Notes: a model not told the origin generated them from the letters alone. A stretch of DNA of 64,000 nucleotides from Microvirga thermotolerans (GCF_009363855.1 NZ_CP045423.1:2262001-2326000), one strand, 5' to 3'; shown: positions 8,652-22,613, numbered from the stretch's first letter. Made by a program: numbers and translations.

Positions 8652-9482
8652 TCAGAACGTCGCGGTCATCGGGTCCGGCCCGATCCGGCCGTCGGGCGAG
8701 TCGAGCCCGGCGATCCTCTCCATGTCCTCCGCGTCGAGCCGGAAGCCGAACACGTCGAGGTTCTCCACGATTCGGCCCGGCGTCACCGACTTCGGAATGA
8801 CGATCAGCCCGTTCTCGACGTGCCAGCGGATGATGACCTGCGCCGGGGAGCGGCGGTGCTTCTCGGCGACGGAGGCGATCACCGGGTCCCGGAGCAGGGT
8901 GCCCTGGCCGAGCGGACTCCAGGACTGGGTGACGATTCCGCGCCTCCTGTGAGCCTCGCGCAGGGCCTTCTGCTGGAAGCGCGGATGCAGCTCGATCTGG
9001 TTCAGGACCGGCACGACTCCGGTCTCGCCGATGATGCGGTCCAGGTGCTCGGCCTCGAAGTTCGACACGCCGATGGACCGCACCCGGCCCTCCTCCTTGA
9101 GGCGCACGAAGGCGCGCCAGGTGTCGAGGTAGCGGTCGCGGTGCGGCGCGGGCCAGTGGATGAGGTAGAGGTCCACCCGGTCGAGGCCGAGGCGCTTCAG
9201 GCTCTCCTCGTGGGCCCGGAGCGTGGAATCGTAGCCCTGATCGGCGTTCCACAGCTTCGTCGTGACGAACACCTCGTCGCGAGGGATGCCGGAGGACCGC
9301 AGACCCTCCCCGACGCCGCTCTCGTTCTCGTAGACCGCCGCGGTGTCCACATGGCGGTATCCTGCGTCGAGGGCGATCCGCACCGCGTCGATTGCGACGT
9401 CGTTCGGCGTCTGCCAGACGCCCAGCCCGACCTGCGGGATGGTATGGCCGTCGTGGAATGCGATCCGGGGCTGATGGGACAT
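8652..9482 (-). CDS. Aldo/keto reductase (2,5-diketo-D-gluconate reductase type)
   Basis: A 276-residue cytosolic NADPH-dependent carbonyl reductase of the AKR5 (DkgA/DkgB) type. The whole catalytic tetrad is present: Asp46 and Tyr51 in the HVDTAAVYENE motif, Lys76 in TTKLW and His109 in LIHWP. The cofactor region IPKSVTPGRIVENLDVF near residue 230 is also present. Length is normal. It is monocistronic. Its true substrate (ketose, methylglyoxal or other aldehydes) cannot be inferred. Confidence 0.93.
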   Translation of the reverse strand: MSHQPRIAFHDGHTIPQVGLGVWQTPNDVAIDAVRIALDAGYRHVDTAAVYENESGVGEGLRSSGIPRDEVFVTTKLWNADQGYDSTLRAHEESLKRLGLDRVDLYLIHWPAPHRDRYLDTWRAFVRLKEEGRVRSIGVSNFEAEHLDRIIGETGVVPVLNQIELHPRFQQKALREAHRRRGIVTQSWSPLGQGTLLRDPVIASVAEKHRRSPAQVIIRWHVENGLIVIPKSVTPGRIVENLDVFGFRLDAEDMERIAGLDSPDGRIGPDPMTATF

Positions 9483-9670
9483 GTGCTTCCTTTGCGCTGA
9501 GGATGCGAGCGCTCCCGCAGAACGGGAGGCTCGAGGGGATGGCGTCGAGCGGCTGCACCGCAGCCGCGAACGCGACCCAATCTAGCGTCCCTTACGGAAG
9601 CTCCAACCCCTTCAAGCGCAAGGAGTAATGGCAGGCGGCCCTGCCGCGTCGCCGGTGTCCCTGCCTGCCC

Positions 9671-11227
<1,557 letters not shown>

Positions 11228-11287
11228 GGGTCGGTCTGGGGTCGCGCGGGTGAAGGAGACGGATGCTCGATCCGGGTTTGGGCTGAC

Positions 11288-12586
11288 TTATGAACTTCTG
11301 AGGAGAACGGCAACGTAGAAGCCGTCCGTGCCGGTGCGGAGGGGGGTCATCTGCCAGCCGAGGGCGGTCGGGCGCAAGGCCGCTTCGAGGTCTCGCATCC
11401 CCGCCCCGGCCAAGACCTCGCCTCGGGAAAGGGCGGAAAAGCCCTCCCTGCGGGCAAGGAAGGCCGCGAGCGCCTCGTCGTTCTCCTCCGGCAGGATCGA
11501 GCACGTGACGTAGACGATGCGCCCTCCGGGCCGGACGAGCCCGGCCGCCCGGTCGAGCACCGCCTGCTGCTCCCTGCGGCGGACCTCCAGGCTGCCAGGC
11601 CTGAGCCGCCACTTGGCGTCCGGGTTGCGCCGCCAGGTTCCGACCCCCGTGCAGGGGGCGTCCACGAGGACGCAGTCGATCCGCCCGTCGAGGTCGGCGA
11701 CCGGGTCGGCGCCGCCCCGGGGTGTGCGCACCTGGACGTTGCGCACGCCCGCGCGGGCCAGCCGCTCGTGGATCGGCGCAAGGCGCCGCGCGTCGTTGTC
11801 CGTGGCGTAGATCTGGCCGTGGTTGTCCATCATCGCCGCGAGGGCGAGCGTCTTGCCGCCGCCGCCGGCGCACAGGTCGACGACCTGCTCGCCCGGCCGC
11901 ACCGCGGTCAGCAGCGCCGCGAGCTGGGAGCCCTCGTCCTGGATTTCGATCCAGCCCTTGAGGAATTCGGGTTCTGCCTGGATGGCAGGCCCGCGCCCGT
12001 CCTCGCCGGGCAGGATGCGCAGGCCGAGGGGCGAATGGGGGGTCTCGACGGCGCCGAGATGCGGCAGGGCGTCGTGCGCCCGCTCGCGGGAGGCGGCCCT
12101 GAGGGTGTTCACCCTGAGGTCGACGGGGGCCCGCGCCGTGAGCGCCTGCATCTCGGCCACGAGATCCTCGCCGAGGAGGCGCTCCAGGGAGGGCTGGATC
12201 CATTCCGGAAAGTCGCCTGCGGCGGCCGCGGGCGCTCCGTCGAGGGTGCCCTTCGAAAGCCGGTCCCGCTCCGCCTCGCTCAGGGGCTCCGGCGCGAAGC
12301 GCTCGCCGGAGAAAAGCTTCGCAACGGCGTCGGCATCGAGGCCGCGCTGAAGGCGCAGCATTCCGAGCATCACGGCCCGGGGCGTTCCCTCGCCCATGAT
12401 CCAGGCCGCCGACGCCTTCCGGCGCAGGGCGTCATAGACCAGGCTCGCGATGGCGGCCCGGTCCTTCGAACCGGCGAAGCGGTGGGAGAGGCCCCAGTCC
12501 TTCAGGGCGTCGGCCGCCGGGCGGCGGCGGGCGTCGATGTCGGAAAGCACCTCGATGGCGGCGGCGATGCGGGCTGCAGGTGTCAT
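11288..12586 (-). CDS. RsmB/NOP-family RNA (cytosine-5)-methyltransferase
   Basis: A 432-residue SAM-dependent RNA m5C methyltransferase. An N-terminal NusB-like helical region (about 1-130) precedes the Rossmann domain with the SAM motif VVDLCAGGGGKTLALA. Both catalytic cysteines are present: motif IV VDAPCTGVGTWRRNPD near residue 312 and motif VI VTCSILPEEN near 360. The target is probably 16S rRNA, by family. The ATG at 12586 is chosen; a GTG six codons upstream is possible. It lies upstream of guaA on the same strand. Exact ortholog status to E. coli RsmB (C967) is unproven. Confidence 0.9.
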   Translation of the reverse strand: MTPAARIAAAIEVLSDIDARRRPAADALKDWGLSHRFAGSKDRAAIASLVYDALRRKASAAWIMGEGTPRAVMLGMLRLQRGLDADAVAKLFSGERFAPEPLSEAERDRLSKGTLDGAPAAAAGDFPEWIQPSLERLLGEDLVAEMQALTARAPVDLRVNTLRAASRERAHDALPHLGAVETPHSPLGLRILPGEDGRGPAIQAEPEFLKGWIEIQDEGSQLAALLTAVRPGEQVVDLCAGGGGKTLALAAMMDNHGQIYATDNDARRLAPIHERLARAGVRNVQVRTPRGGADPVADLDGRIDCVLVDAPCTGVGTWRRNPDAKWRLRPGSLEVRRREQQAVLDRAAGLVRPGGRIVYVTCSILPEENDEALAAFLARREGFSALSRGEVLAGAGMRDLEAALRPTALGWQMTPLRTGTDGFYVAVLLRSS

Positions 12587-12721
12587 AGGAAAACAACACT
12601 CCACCTTGGCCGTGGAAAAGACACAATGTTACCAATTTTCATTCCAGATCCGGATCGAAGTCGGAAGGGCGCGTGCATGGGGCACGCGGATATCCACTCG
12701 GGCTTCCTGGAGCTTCCGGAA

Positions 12722-12874
12722 ATGTCGATCAAGCTCACTCGCATCCTCGTCGTCGGGCTCACTCTCGCTGTCGCGGCCTGCGCCACCACCCCGCCTCCGG
12801 CCGCCGACCTCAACCCGCCGCCGCGCAAGACGGCGGATGCGAAGACGCAGCTGGAAAGCGGCCGCAAATACTGA
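12722..12874 (+). CDS. Small lipoprotein, 50 residues
   Basis: A tiny exported protein: basic N-terminus MSIKLTR, a hydrophobic stretch, and the lipobox AVAAC with Cys20, followed by a Thr/Pro-rich tail (ATTPPPAADLNPPPR). The mature lipoprotein would have only about 31 residues. A good ribosome site (GGAG, 9 bases before the ATG) supports translation. An in-frame upstream ATG would give a longer product without a proper signal sequence. It is convergent with the MAPEG gene. Function is unknown; short entericidin-like and outer-membrane-anchored peptides look similar. Confidence 0.7.
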   Translation: MSIKLTRILVVGLTLAVAACATTPPPAADLNPPPRKTADAKTQLESGRKY

Positions 12875-12932
12875 AACGTCGTCGCGGGATGGACATCCGA
12901 TCCGTCCCGCGCAACGAAGAACCTCAAGGGCT

Positions 12933-12950
12933 CGGACGGCAGACCGTCCG
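12933..12950. terminator. Hairpin between convergent lipoprotein and MAPEG genes
   Basis: A 7-bp perfect stem with a 4-base loop, located 58 bases after the lipoprotein stop and 6 bases from the MAPEG stop. It lacks a T-run, so terminator function is tentative. Confidence 0.4.
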
Positions 12951-12956
12951 GCCCGC

Positions 12957-13388
12957 TCACACGCCGAGCTCCGAGGCGAAGATCCTCAGGGCGAAGACGA
13001 TCCACATCACGATCAGGACCACCACGCCGAGGGCGAAGGCCATGAAGCGCTGCGGCACCCGGTTCGTCGTCACGTGGATTCCCGCGTGGACCATGCGCGT
13101 GACGACGAAGACCCAGGACATGACCACGAAGACCAGGTCCGCCTTCTTCGTGATGAGGGCCAGGGCCACCAGCACGTAGAACAGGACCGGGACCTCGAGC
13201 TGGTTGTGGTAGGCGTTGGACACTTGGACGATCCGGGGCGGCCAGTTGCGCTCGCCGAGGGCGATGTCCCGCATCTTCACCTCGCCGGATCGGACGGCCG
13301 CGGACCGGGCGCTCCCCGTCCAGAGGAGAAGGAGGAAGGTGAGACCGACCTGGACGAAGACCGGCAGGAGAACGGCGGTGATGCTCAT
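12957..13388 (-). CDS. MAPEG family membrane protein
   Basis: A 143-residue inner-membrane protein with four helices, of the MAPEG family (membrane-associated proteins in eicosanoid and glutathione metabolism; Pfam PF01124). It shows the RxxNAYxNQLE-type core as VSNAYHNQLEVPVLFYVLVALAL near residue 60 and the RMVHAGIH segment near 110, corresponding to the conserved Arg/His pattern of the family. Bacterial members are mostly uncharacterised. It starts 32 bases downstream of guaB and is probably co-transcribed. Confidence 0.85.
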   Translation of the reverse strand: MSITAVLLPVFVQVGLTFLLLLWTGSARSAAVRSGEVKMRDIALGERNWPPRIVQVSNAYHNQLEVPVLFYVLVALALITKKADLVFVVMSWVFVVTRMVHAGIHVTTNRVPQRFMAFALGVVVLIVMWIVFALRIFASELGV

Positions 13389-13420
13389 GGATGCCCCCTT
13401 GAAAAGCCCTGAAGCCGCAA

Positions 13421-16521
<3,101 letters not shown>

Positions 16522-16557
16522 GCTCGGCCGGACTGAGACGGAAACCGGGAGGCTCCC

Positions 16558-17415
16558 ATGGACCAGCGCATCATCGATCTCTACGACCAGTTCACCCATG
16601 GCGGCATGAACCGCCGGACGTTCCTCGACCGCCTGGCGGCCCTCGCCGGCAGCGCCGCCGCGGCAGCCGCCCTGCTCCCGGTGCTCCAGAACGACTATGC
16701 CATGGCCGACACCGTGGACGAGAAGGACCCGCGCATCGCGGCCGAAACGCTCGACATTCCCGGCGTCCAGGGCCTCAGGGGCTATCTCGTCCGCCCGAAG
16801 TCGGGCGGCGACCGGCTGCCGACGGTCCTCGTGATCCACGAGAACCGGGGCCTCAACCCGCACATCAAGGACGTGACCCGCCGCCTCGCGACGGAAGGCT
16901 TCATCGCCCTCGGGCTCGATTATCTCTCGCCCATGGGCGGCACCCCGGCCGACGAGGACAAGGGCCGGGAGATGATCGGCCAGCTGAAGCAGCCCGACGT
17001 CATCGCCTCCGGCAAGGCGGCCGTGGCCTACTTGAAGGGCCTGCCGGGCGGGAACGGGAAGGTCGGAGCGGTCGGCTTCTGCTGGGGCGGCGGCGCGGTG
17101 AACAATCTGGCGGTGGCCGATCCCGACCTGGCGGCCGGGGTTGCCTATTACGGCGCGCAGCCGAAGGCGGAGGACGTGCCGAAGATCGGGGCGGCGCTCC
17201 TCCTGCACTATGCGGGCCTCGACGAGCGCATCAACGCGGGCATCCCGGCCTACGAGGACGCGCTCCGGAAGGCGGGCAAAACCTATGAGCTCTACGTCTA
17301 CGAAGACGCGAACCACGCCTTCAACAACGACACCAACGCCGCCCGCTACGACAAGAAGGCCGCCGATCTTGCCTGGAGCCGCACGGTGGCCTTCCTGAAG
17401 AAGCACCTTGCCTGA
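16558..17415 (+). CDS. Dienelactone hydrolase family protein with Tat-like leader
   Basis: A 285-residue alpha/beta hydrolase of the dienelactone hydrolase (carboxymethylenebutenolidase) family. The triad is Cys in GFCWGGG (near residue 178), Asp in GLDERI (near 222) and His in DANHAF (near 255). Unusually, it carries an N-terminal twin-arginine-like stretch (NRRTFLDRLAAL, from residue 18) followed by an Ala-rich hydrophobic segment, so the enzyme may be exported folded through Tat. This resembles the YghX/DLH subgroup with leader. It sits alone, 36 bases after the MFS gene on the same strand. The natural ester or lactone substrate is unknown. Confidence 0.88.
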   Translation: MDQRIIDLYDQFTHGGMNRRTFLDRLAALAGSAAAAAALLPVLQNDYAMADTVDEKDPRIAAETLDIPGVQGLRGYLVRPKSGGDRLPTVLVIHENRGLNPHIKDVTRRLATEGFIALGLDYLSPMGGTPADEDKGREMIGQLKQPDVIASGKAAVAYLKGLPGGNGKVGAVGFCWGGGAVNNLAVADPDLAAGVAYYGAQPKAEDVPKIGAALLLHYAGLDERINAGIPAYEDALRKAGKTYELYVYEDANHAFNNDTNAARYDKKAADLAWSRTVAFLKKHLA

Positions 17416-17490
17416 CCGGAGGCGCTCCCATCGTCTCGTCTTGAGAGAGGCGGACACGGAAGCAGCGGGAGTGGGCTCGACGCTTCCACC

Positions 17491-17633
17491 GTCATTCCGG
17501 GTTCGCGAAGCGAAACCCGGAATCCAGAAACGTCAACGCTCGGTATGGAGAGCTGTCGCGGCCGCTGCGCCCCGTTCTTCGATGTCGTGGTTATGGGTTC
17601 CGGGCCCAGCGCCTTGCGCTGTCCCGGAATGAC
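17491..17633. repeat. REP-like palindromic repeat pair
   Basis: Two hairpins: ATTCCGGGTTCGC (17494-17506) with its near-complement 17510-17523, and TTCCGGG/CCCGGAA arms (17598-17604, 17623-17629) around an inner AGCGC/GCGCT stem. The outermost ends, GTCATTCCGGG (17491-17501) and CCCGGAATGAC (17623-17633), are exact inverse copies. This is the layout of a bacterial interspersed REP pair. It fills most of the 253-bp gap between the hydrolase and the dehydrogenase; no gene is present there. Confidence 0.75.
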
Positions 17634-17668
17634 GCCGCGGGCGCGATGGATCTCGCTCCCACGTGGGG

Positions 17669-18622
17669 CTATGAAGCCTTCCCCGGCTCGTCCTCGAAGG
17701 GCTCGACGGGCACCCGGCGGCCGATGGTGAAGGCGTCGGCGACGAGGCGGAGCGGAGCGTCGTCGATCTCCGGTCGCCTCTCGTCGAGGAGGGTCTCGAA
17801 GCGGCGGTAGATTCCCGGATATTCCTCGGGAGCTTCCTCGACCACGAGGGAGCCGTCGATTTCCAGACGGCTGCCGCCGTGGGACAGCTTGAGCCGCGGG
17901 CCGCCCTCGCAGTCGATCTCGATGTCCCAGGTCTGCGGCCCGGTCTGCCGCCAGTCGAACACGCCCCTGAGGTCGGCGTTCTCGGCCCCGGTCGAGAAGG
18001 TGATGTCGGCGGCGATGGGGGCATCCCGGTTGGCGGGAAACAGGAGGTCCGCCTTCCTGATGAAGACCGGCACCGGCATGATCTTGGTCACGATGGACAG
18101 GGCGTTGATGCCGGGATCGAAGACGCCGAACCCGCCCGCCTGCCAGATCCATTGCTGACCCGGATGCCAGTGCCGCACGTCCTCCTTCCAGGTGACGAGA
18201 AGGCGCGACACCCGGCGTCCCGCCAGGGTATCCCGGGCCACGTCCACGCCCCGGTTGTACTGCGCGTGCCAGGTCGTGAAGGCGACCTTCCGCATCTCGC
18301 CGGAGATCCGGCGCAGGTCCTCGAGCTCGCTCAAGGTGGCGGCGGGCGGCTTCTCGAGGAGAACGTGCTTGCCCGCCTCAAGGGCGTCGCGCGCGATGAC
18401 GTGCCGGACCTGCGGCGGCGTGCAGATGGCGACGGCGTCGAGCTCCGGCACCTCGCGGAGCATCGTCCGGTAGTCGGTGAAGGTGTGCCGGGCCTCGTCG
18501 GGCGTCAGGCCGCGCTGGCTCGCCACCGCCGTCAGCTCGAAGTTCGGATTGCTCCGGATCGCGGGCAGGTGCTGGTCCTGCGCGATCTTGCCGAAGCCGA
18601 TGATGCCGATCCTGTAGACCAT
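17669..18622 (-). CDS. Gfo/Idh-family L-arabinose/D-galactose 1-dehydrogenase
   Basis: A 317-residue NAD(P)-dependent sugar dehydrogenase. The Rossmann domain has GIIGFGKIAQDQHLP near residue 6, and the LLEKPP motif near 97 carries the conserved catalytic Lys of the Gfo/Idh/MocA family. The segment WHPGQQWIWQAGG and FDPGINALSI near 152-175 closely resembles what I recall of Azospirillum brasilense L-arabinose 1-dehydrogenase and galactose 1-dehydrogenases, enzymes of non-phosphorylative pentose/galactose oxidation. No lactonase, dehydratase or sugar transporter gene is adjacent, so it may be a scattered pathway member. It lies 36 bases after rlmE on the same strand. Confidence 0.8.
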   Translation of the reverse strand: MVYRIGIIGFGKIAQDQHLPAIRSNPNFELTAVASQRGLTPDEARHTFTDYRTMLREVPELDAVAICTPPQVRHVIARDALEAGKHVLLEKPPAATLSELEDLRRISGEMRKVAFTTWHAQYNRGVDVARDTLAGRRVSRLLVTWKEDVRHWHPGQQWIWQAGGFGVFDPGINALSIVTKIMPVPVFIRKADLLFPANRDAPIAADITFSTGAENADLRGVFDWRQTGPQTWDIEIDCEGGPRLKLSHGGSRLEIDGSLVVEEAPEEYPGIYRRFETLLDERRPEIDDAPLRLVADAFTIGRRVPVEPFEDEPGKAS

Positions 18623-18658
18623 CCCTGCCCTCCCCGGCGCCGCCGGGCAAACCGGGCG

Positions 18659-19378
18659 TCAGGCCGGCGGCATCTTGCCTGCGCCGCCACGGAAACCGGT
18701 GGCCATCACGTAGAGTTCCGCCGAATCCGCGCGGCTCGCCGCAGGCTTCACATGCCGCACGGTGGCGAAATCGCGCTTGAGGTCGGCGAGAAGCTGGCTC
18801 TCCGTTCCCCCCTGGAAGACCTTGGCGATGAAGGCGCCCCCCGGCGCCAGGATCTCCCGGGCGAAGTCGATGGCGGCTTCCGCGAGGCCCATGATGCGCA
18901 GGTGATCGGTCTTCTTGTGGCCGGTGGTGTTGGCGGCCATGTCGGACATGACGATGTCCGCCGGGCCGCCGAGCATCTCGATGAGCCTTGCGGGCGCCGA
19001 CTCGTCGAGGAAGTCGAGCTGGATGAACTCCACCCCCGGCAGGGGATCGATGGGCAGGAGATCGATTCCGACGACCTTGCCCTTCGGCCCGACCTTCCGG
19101 GCGGCGATCTGCGACCAGCCGCCGGGGGCGGCGCCCAGGTCCACCACCCGCTGCCCCGGCTTGAGGATGTGGTACTTCTCGTCGATCTCCAGGAGCTTGA
19201 ACGCCGCGCGCGAGCGGTATCCCTCGCGCTTCGCCCGCGCCACATAAGGATCGTTCAGCTGCCGCTCCAGCCATTTCTGCGACGAGAGCGAGCGCTTGTG
19301 CGCGGTCTTCACCCGCTGCTTGAGGGTGCGCGTTCCGGATCCGGATTTCGGGGTGCTCACCGACGGTTCTCCCGCCAC
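18659..19378 (-). CDS. rlmE: 23S rRNA 2'-O-methyltransferase RlmE (FtsJ/RrmJ)
   Basis: A 239-residue SAM-dependent methyltransferase that modifies U2552 of 23S rRNA. It has the SAM-binding motif [16 protein letters not shown] near residue 80 and the K-D-K-E catalytic set: Lys in SRAAFKLLE, Asp in [11 protein letters not shown], Lys in FIAKVFQGG and Glu in [11 protein letters not shown]. An N-terminal basic extension of about 40 residues binds RNA. Its start overlaps the ppx/gppA stop by 22 bases, which suggests translational coupling. Confidence 0.95.
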   Translation of the reverse strand: MAGEPSVSTPKSGSGTRTLKQRVKTAHKRSLSSQKWLERQLNDPYVARAKREGYRSRAAFKLLEIDEKYHILKPGQRVVDLGAAPGGWSQIAARKVGPKGKVVGIDLLPIDPLPGVEFIQLDFLDESAPARLIEMLGGPADIVMSDMAANTTGHKKTDHLRIMGLAEAAIDFAREILAPGGAFIAKVFQGGTESQLLADLKRDFATVRHVKPAASRADSAELYVMATGFRGGAGKMPPA

Positions 19379-20484
19379 ACGCTGTCTTCACGCATCATGT
19401 TCATGAGAATTCCTTCGCGCAGGCCCCGGTCGGCGATGCGCAGCCGCTCGGACGGAAAGGCGCGGCGGATCGCTTCCAGGATGGCGCAGCCCGCGAGCAC
19501 GAGATCCGCTCTCTCCCGGCCGATGCAGGGATTGGCGGCGCGCTCCTGGAAATCGGACCGGAGAAGGCGCTCGATGACGGCGGTGATGTCCCCGTTGCGC
19601 ATCCACATGCCGTCGACGCGCCGGCGGTCGTAGCGGGAGAGGCGGAGATGGATGCCGCCGACGGTCGTGACGGTGCCGGACGTGCCGAGGAGGTGGAAAT
19701 TCGCCGCGCGGCCCGCCTCCGCCGCCACGAGGGAGAAATCGAGGAGGAGCTCCGAGACCTCCTCCACCATGCCCTCGAAGATCTCGGGGGTCACCTCGAT
19801 GCCCCCGTGGCGCTCCGCCAGGGTGACCACGCCGACCGGCAGGGAATCCCAGGCGCGGATGCGCTTGCACGGGTCGGCGAACATGTGAGGCGCCACGCCG
19901 TCGAGCCAGGCGATCTCGGTCGAGCCGCCGCCGATGTCGAAGACGATGACCGATTCCGCCTTCGGGTCGGCCAGGGAGGCGCAGCCCGTCACGGCAAGGT
20001 AGGCCTCCGTCTTGCGGTCGACGATCTCGAGTTCGAGATCGAGGTCGCTGCGCACGCGCTCGATGAAGGCCGGACCGTTCGCCGCCAGGCGGCACGCCTC
20101 CGTCGCCACCAGCCGCGCGCGCAGCACGTCCTTGGCCGCCATCTTGTCGCGGCAGATCCGCAGGGCATCGAGGGTCCGCTCGATGGCGTCCTCGCTCAGA
20201 TGGTTGCCGAATCCCAACCCCTCGCCGAGGCGGACGATCCGCGAAAAGGCGTCCACCACGCGAAACCCGAAATGGGCGGGCTCGGCGATGAGCAGGCGGC
20301 AGTTGTTGGTGCCGAGATCGAGGGCGGCATAGCTGCGCGACGGGCGCCGCCGCCCGTGTCGCCGCCCCGCCGCGGCAGGGGAGCGGCTCCCGCGCCATGG
20401 CGAGTCCGTCACGCGCTCCGCGAGCGGATTCGATCGGTCCCCCTCGGCTTCGGCGATCGCATCGTACTTAACGGTCAAAACCAT
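19357..20484 (-). CDS. Exopolyphosphatase/pppGpp phosphatase (Ppx/GppA) family
   Basis: A 375-residue protein of the sugar kinase/actin/Hsp70 fold that hydrolyses polyphosphate or pppGpp. Phosphate-binding motifs are present: [14 protein letters not shown] near residue 53, [11 protein letters not shown] near 187 and [12 protein letters not shown] near 270. It is the short form without the C-terminal HD domain. The first 50 residues are hydrophilic, Arg-rich and low-complexity, so the true start may be a little further in. It overlaps rlmE by 22 bases, a pair I have seen in other Hyphomicrobiales. Whether it prefers polyphosphate or pppGpp cannot be told. Confidence 0.9.
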   Translation of the reverse strand: MVLTVKYDAIAEAEGDRSNPLAERVTDSPWRGSRSPAAAGRRHGRRRPSRSYAALDLGTNNCRLLIAEPAHFGFRVVDAFSRIVRLGEGLGFGNHLSEDAIERTLDALRICRDKMAAKDVLRARLVATEACRLAANGPAFIERVRSDLDLELEIVDRKTEAYLAVTGCASLADPKAESVIVFDIGGGSTEIAWLDGVAPHMFADPCKRIRAWDSLPVGVVTLAERHGGIEVTPEIFEGMVEEVSELLLDFSLVAAEAGRAANFHLLGTSGTVTTVGGIHLRLSRYDRRRVDGMWMRNGDITAVIERLLRSDFQERAANPCIGRERADLVLAGCAILEAIRRAFPSERLRIADRGLREGILMNMMREDSVWRENRR

Positions 20485-20600
20485 ATCCCTGGCATCGGAT
20501 GGATGCCTGTTTGGAATCGACAGTACCAACCCCCCCGACCCTCTGCCAAGGGCGGCAGCGTGGATCGCAACGGGTTTTGAACGGCGCAGCCAGGGGAGAT

Positions 20601-21785
20601 TCAGAGGGAAAGGCCGCGCAGGCGCTCGGTCAGGCCGGTCAGCACATCGGCGCTCACGTTCGCGAAGGCGACCCGCAGGTGGCGCTCCTGGCCGGGGCCG
20701 AAATAGCTGCCCGGCAGGCACAGCACACCGCGCTCCGTGGCGAGCTTCTCCGCCACCGCCTGCGCGGAGGCATCCGGAAAGGGGTGGCGCAGATAGGCGA
20801 AATACGCGCCGGCCGATTCGATGCGCCATTCCGGCAGGGGCTCCAGGGCCCGCCGGAACGTGGCGGCCCGCCCGTTGATCTCGGCCCGGTTCGCCTCGCG
20901 CCAGCCGCGCAGGGCGTCGATGGCCCAGGGCAGGACCGCCTGGGCCGTCCGCGGCGGGCAGATCTGGATGCAGTCGAGGATCTTGGCGACCTGCTCGACG
21001 AGCCCGGCATCCGCCGTGATCGCGCCCATCCGATGCCCCGGAATCGCGTAGGATTTCGAGAAGGAGTAGAGCTGGATCACCGTCCCGCGCCAGCCGTCGG
21101 TTGCGAACAGGCCGTGGGCGCGGTTCACACCGGATGGCAGGAAGTCTCTGTAAGTCTCGTCGATAACGAGGAAAATTCCCCGCCTGCGGCACAGCTCGGC
21201 GAAGGCCTCGATCACGTGCGCCGGGTAGACCGCCCCCGTGGGGTTGTTCGGCGTGACGAGGACGAGGGCCTTGACCTTTCGGTCGATCAGCGCCTCCGCA
21301 TCCTCGACCCGGGGCACGAACCCCGCCTCCGGGCGGCAAGGCAGGGGCCGCGCCTCGATGCCCAGCATGTCGAGGCTCATCTGGTGATTGAAGTACCAGG
21401 GCGTCGGCAGCAGCACCGCGTCGCCGTGGCGGGCGAGGAGCATCATGGTGGCGAAGAACGCCATGTTGCACCCGGCGGTGAGCGCCGTGTCCGCGGATCC
21501 GATCCGCCCCTCGTAGAGGCGGGACAGCTCGGCCGCATAGGCCTCCCGCAGGTCCGCATCGCCGTTGATCGGACCGTACTGCGCCCCGGCGGGCGAGCCC
21601 GCGGCGGCGGCCAGGCGCTCCAGCATGTCCGGATGGGGCGCGCTCCCGGGGACCGCCTGCGACAGGTTGATCGGCGGCCCATAGCCGCCGGCATAGCGCT
21701 TCATCCAGGCCTGCGCCTCCGGGATCGGAGGGCTGCCGACATCCGCGACCAGGGGGTTGATGGGACTGAGGACGGCGCTCGCCAT
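20601..21785 (-). CDS. Class I/II pyridoxal-phosphate aminotransferase
   Basis: A 394-residue fold-type I aminotransferase. The PLP Lys lies in SFSKSYAIPGHR (about residue 243), and the VTPNNPTGAVYP and VIDETYRDFLP motifs near 175 and 205 are typical of aspartate-aminotransferase-like enzymes. A C-terminal Arg in HLRVAFANV can bind the substrate carboxylate. It lies 116 bases after efp on the same strand with a hairpin between. Amino-acid specificity cannot be set from the sequence. Confidence 0.9.
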   Translation of the reverse strand: MASAVLSPINPLVADVGSPPIPEAQAWMKRYAGGYGPPINLSQAVPGSAPHPDMLERLAAAAGSPAGAQYGPINGDADLREAYAAELSRLYEGRIGSADTALTAGCNMAFFATMMLLARHGDAVLLPTPWYFNHQMSLDMLGIEARPLPCRPEAGFVPRVEDAEALIDRKVKALVLVTPNNPTGAVYPAHVIEAFAELCRRRGIFLVIDETYRDFLPSGVNRAHGLFATDGWRGTVIQLYSFSKSYAIPGHRMGAITADAGLVEQVAKILDCIQICPPRTAQAVLPWAIDALRGWREANRAEINGRAATFRRALEPLPEWRIESAGAYFAYLRHPFPDASAQAVAEKLATERGVLCLPGSYFGPGQERHLRVAFANVSADVLTGLTERLRGLSL

Positions 21786-21810
21786 GGAAGAGATTCACCT
21801 CGGAACGAGA

Positions 21811-21854
21811 AAGGATGGGTTTCCGGCGAAGCTTCACCGAAAAAGCCCATCCTT
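21811..21854 (-). terminator. Hairpin after efp
   Basis: AAGGATGGG (21811-21819) pairs perfectly with CCCATCCTT (21846-21854), with an extra TTT/AAA extension inside. On the minus strand it follows the efp stop by 47 bases and is followed by a short T-rich run. It probably ends the efp transcript or weakens readthrough into the aminotransferase. Confidence 0.5.
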
Positions 21855-21901
21855 CAAGAAGGATTTCCCGGCCGTGGGCCGGGCGTGCCCGAAGGGCGCG
21901 C

Positions 21902-22468
21902 TCAGTCCTTGGCGCGTTCCACGTAGGAGCCGTCCTCGGTCATGATCACGACCCGGGTGCCGGCGGTGATGTGGGGCGGCACCATGGTGCGCACGCCGTT
22001 GGAGAGAATGGCGGGCTTGTAGGAGGAGGAGGCGGTCTGCCCCTTCACCACCGGCTCGGTCTCGACGATCTCGAGGGTGACGCGGGCGGGCAGTTCGATG
22101 GCGATCGGCACCCCGTTGTGGACGGAGAGCATCACGGCCATGCCTTCCTGGAGGTAGGCCTTCTGGTCGCCGATGATGTCCTCCGGCACGGCCACCTGCT
22201 CGTAGGTCTCCGGGTTCATGAAGTGGAAGCCTTCGCCGTCCTCGTAGAGGAAGGTGTATTCCCGGTCCTCCACGAAGGCGCGCTCCACCTGCTCCGTGGT
22301 GCGGTAGCGCTCGGACACCTTCACGCCGTCCGAGATGCGGCGCATGTCGAGCTGGGTCACCGGGGTGCCCTTGCCGGGATGGATGTTCTGGGCGGTGAGG
22401 ACCACATAGAGCTTGCCGTCGATGTCGACGACGTTGCCTTTGCGGAGCGTAGAGGCGATGACCTTCAC
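21902..22468 (-). CDS. efp: Translation elongation factor P
   Basis: A 188-residue three-domain OB-fold protein that rescues ribosomes stalled at polyproline. The N-terminal KOW-like domain carries the loop [10 protein letters not shown], with Lys33 as the residue expected to receive beta-lysine. The domain II/III region includes the characteristic [20 protein letters not shown]-terminus. The start is GTG at 22468, judged by domain alignment. It is divergent from epmA and epmB, which encode the enzymes that modify Lys33. Confidence 0.97.
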   Translation of the reverse strand: MKVIASTLRKGNVVDIDGKLYVVLTAQNIHPGKGTPVTQLDMRRISDGVKVSERYRTTEQVERAFVEDREYTFLYEDGEGFHFMNPETYEQVAVPEDIIGDQKAYLQEGMAVMLSVHNGVPIAIELPARVTLEIVETEPVVKGQTASSSYKPAILSNGVRTMVPPHITAGTRVVIMTEDGSYVERAKD

Positions 22469-22613
22469 GGGAAGCTTTCCTTGTGACAGATAGGCACGTC
22501 CCGAGGCCGGGCTGTCCAGCCCCCTCGGGACGCTCGAAAACGTTTTCGGTGCCGCACTAACCCATCTTCGCGAAAATCGCCAGCCTGACCGCACGAACCC
22601 CGAAGGCCGCCCC

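Noticed and set aside
11228-11287. Purine riboswitch before guaA or guaB
   Set aside because: No conserved purine-aptamer junction sequence; the guaA gap is only 60 bases and the guaB leader shows no such fold.
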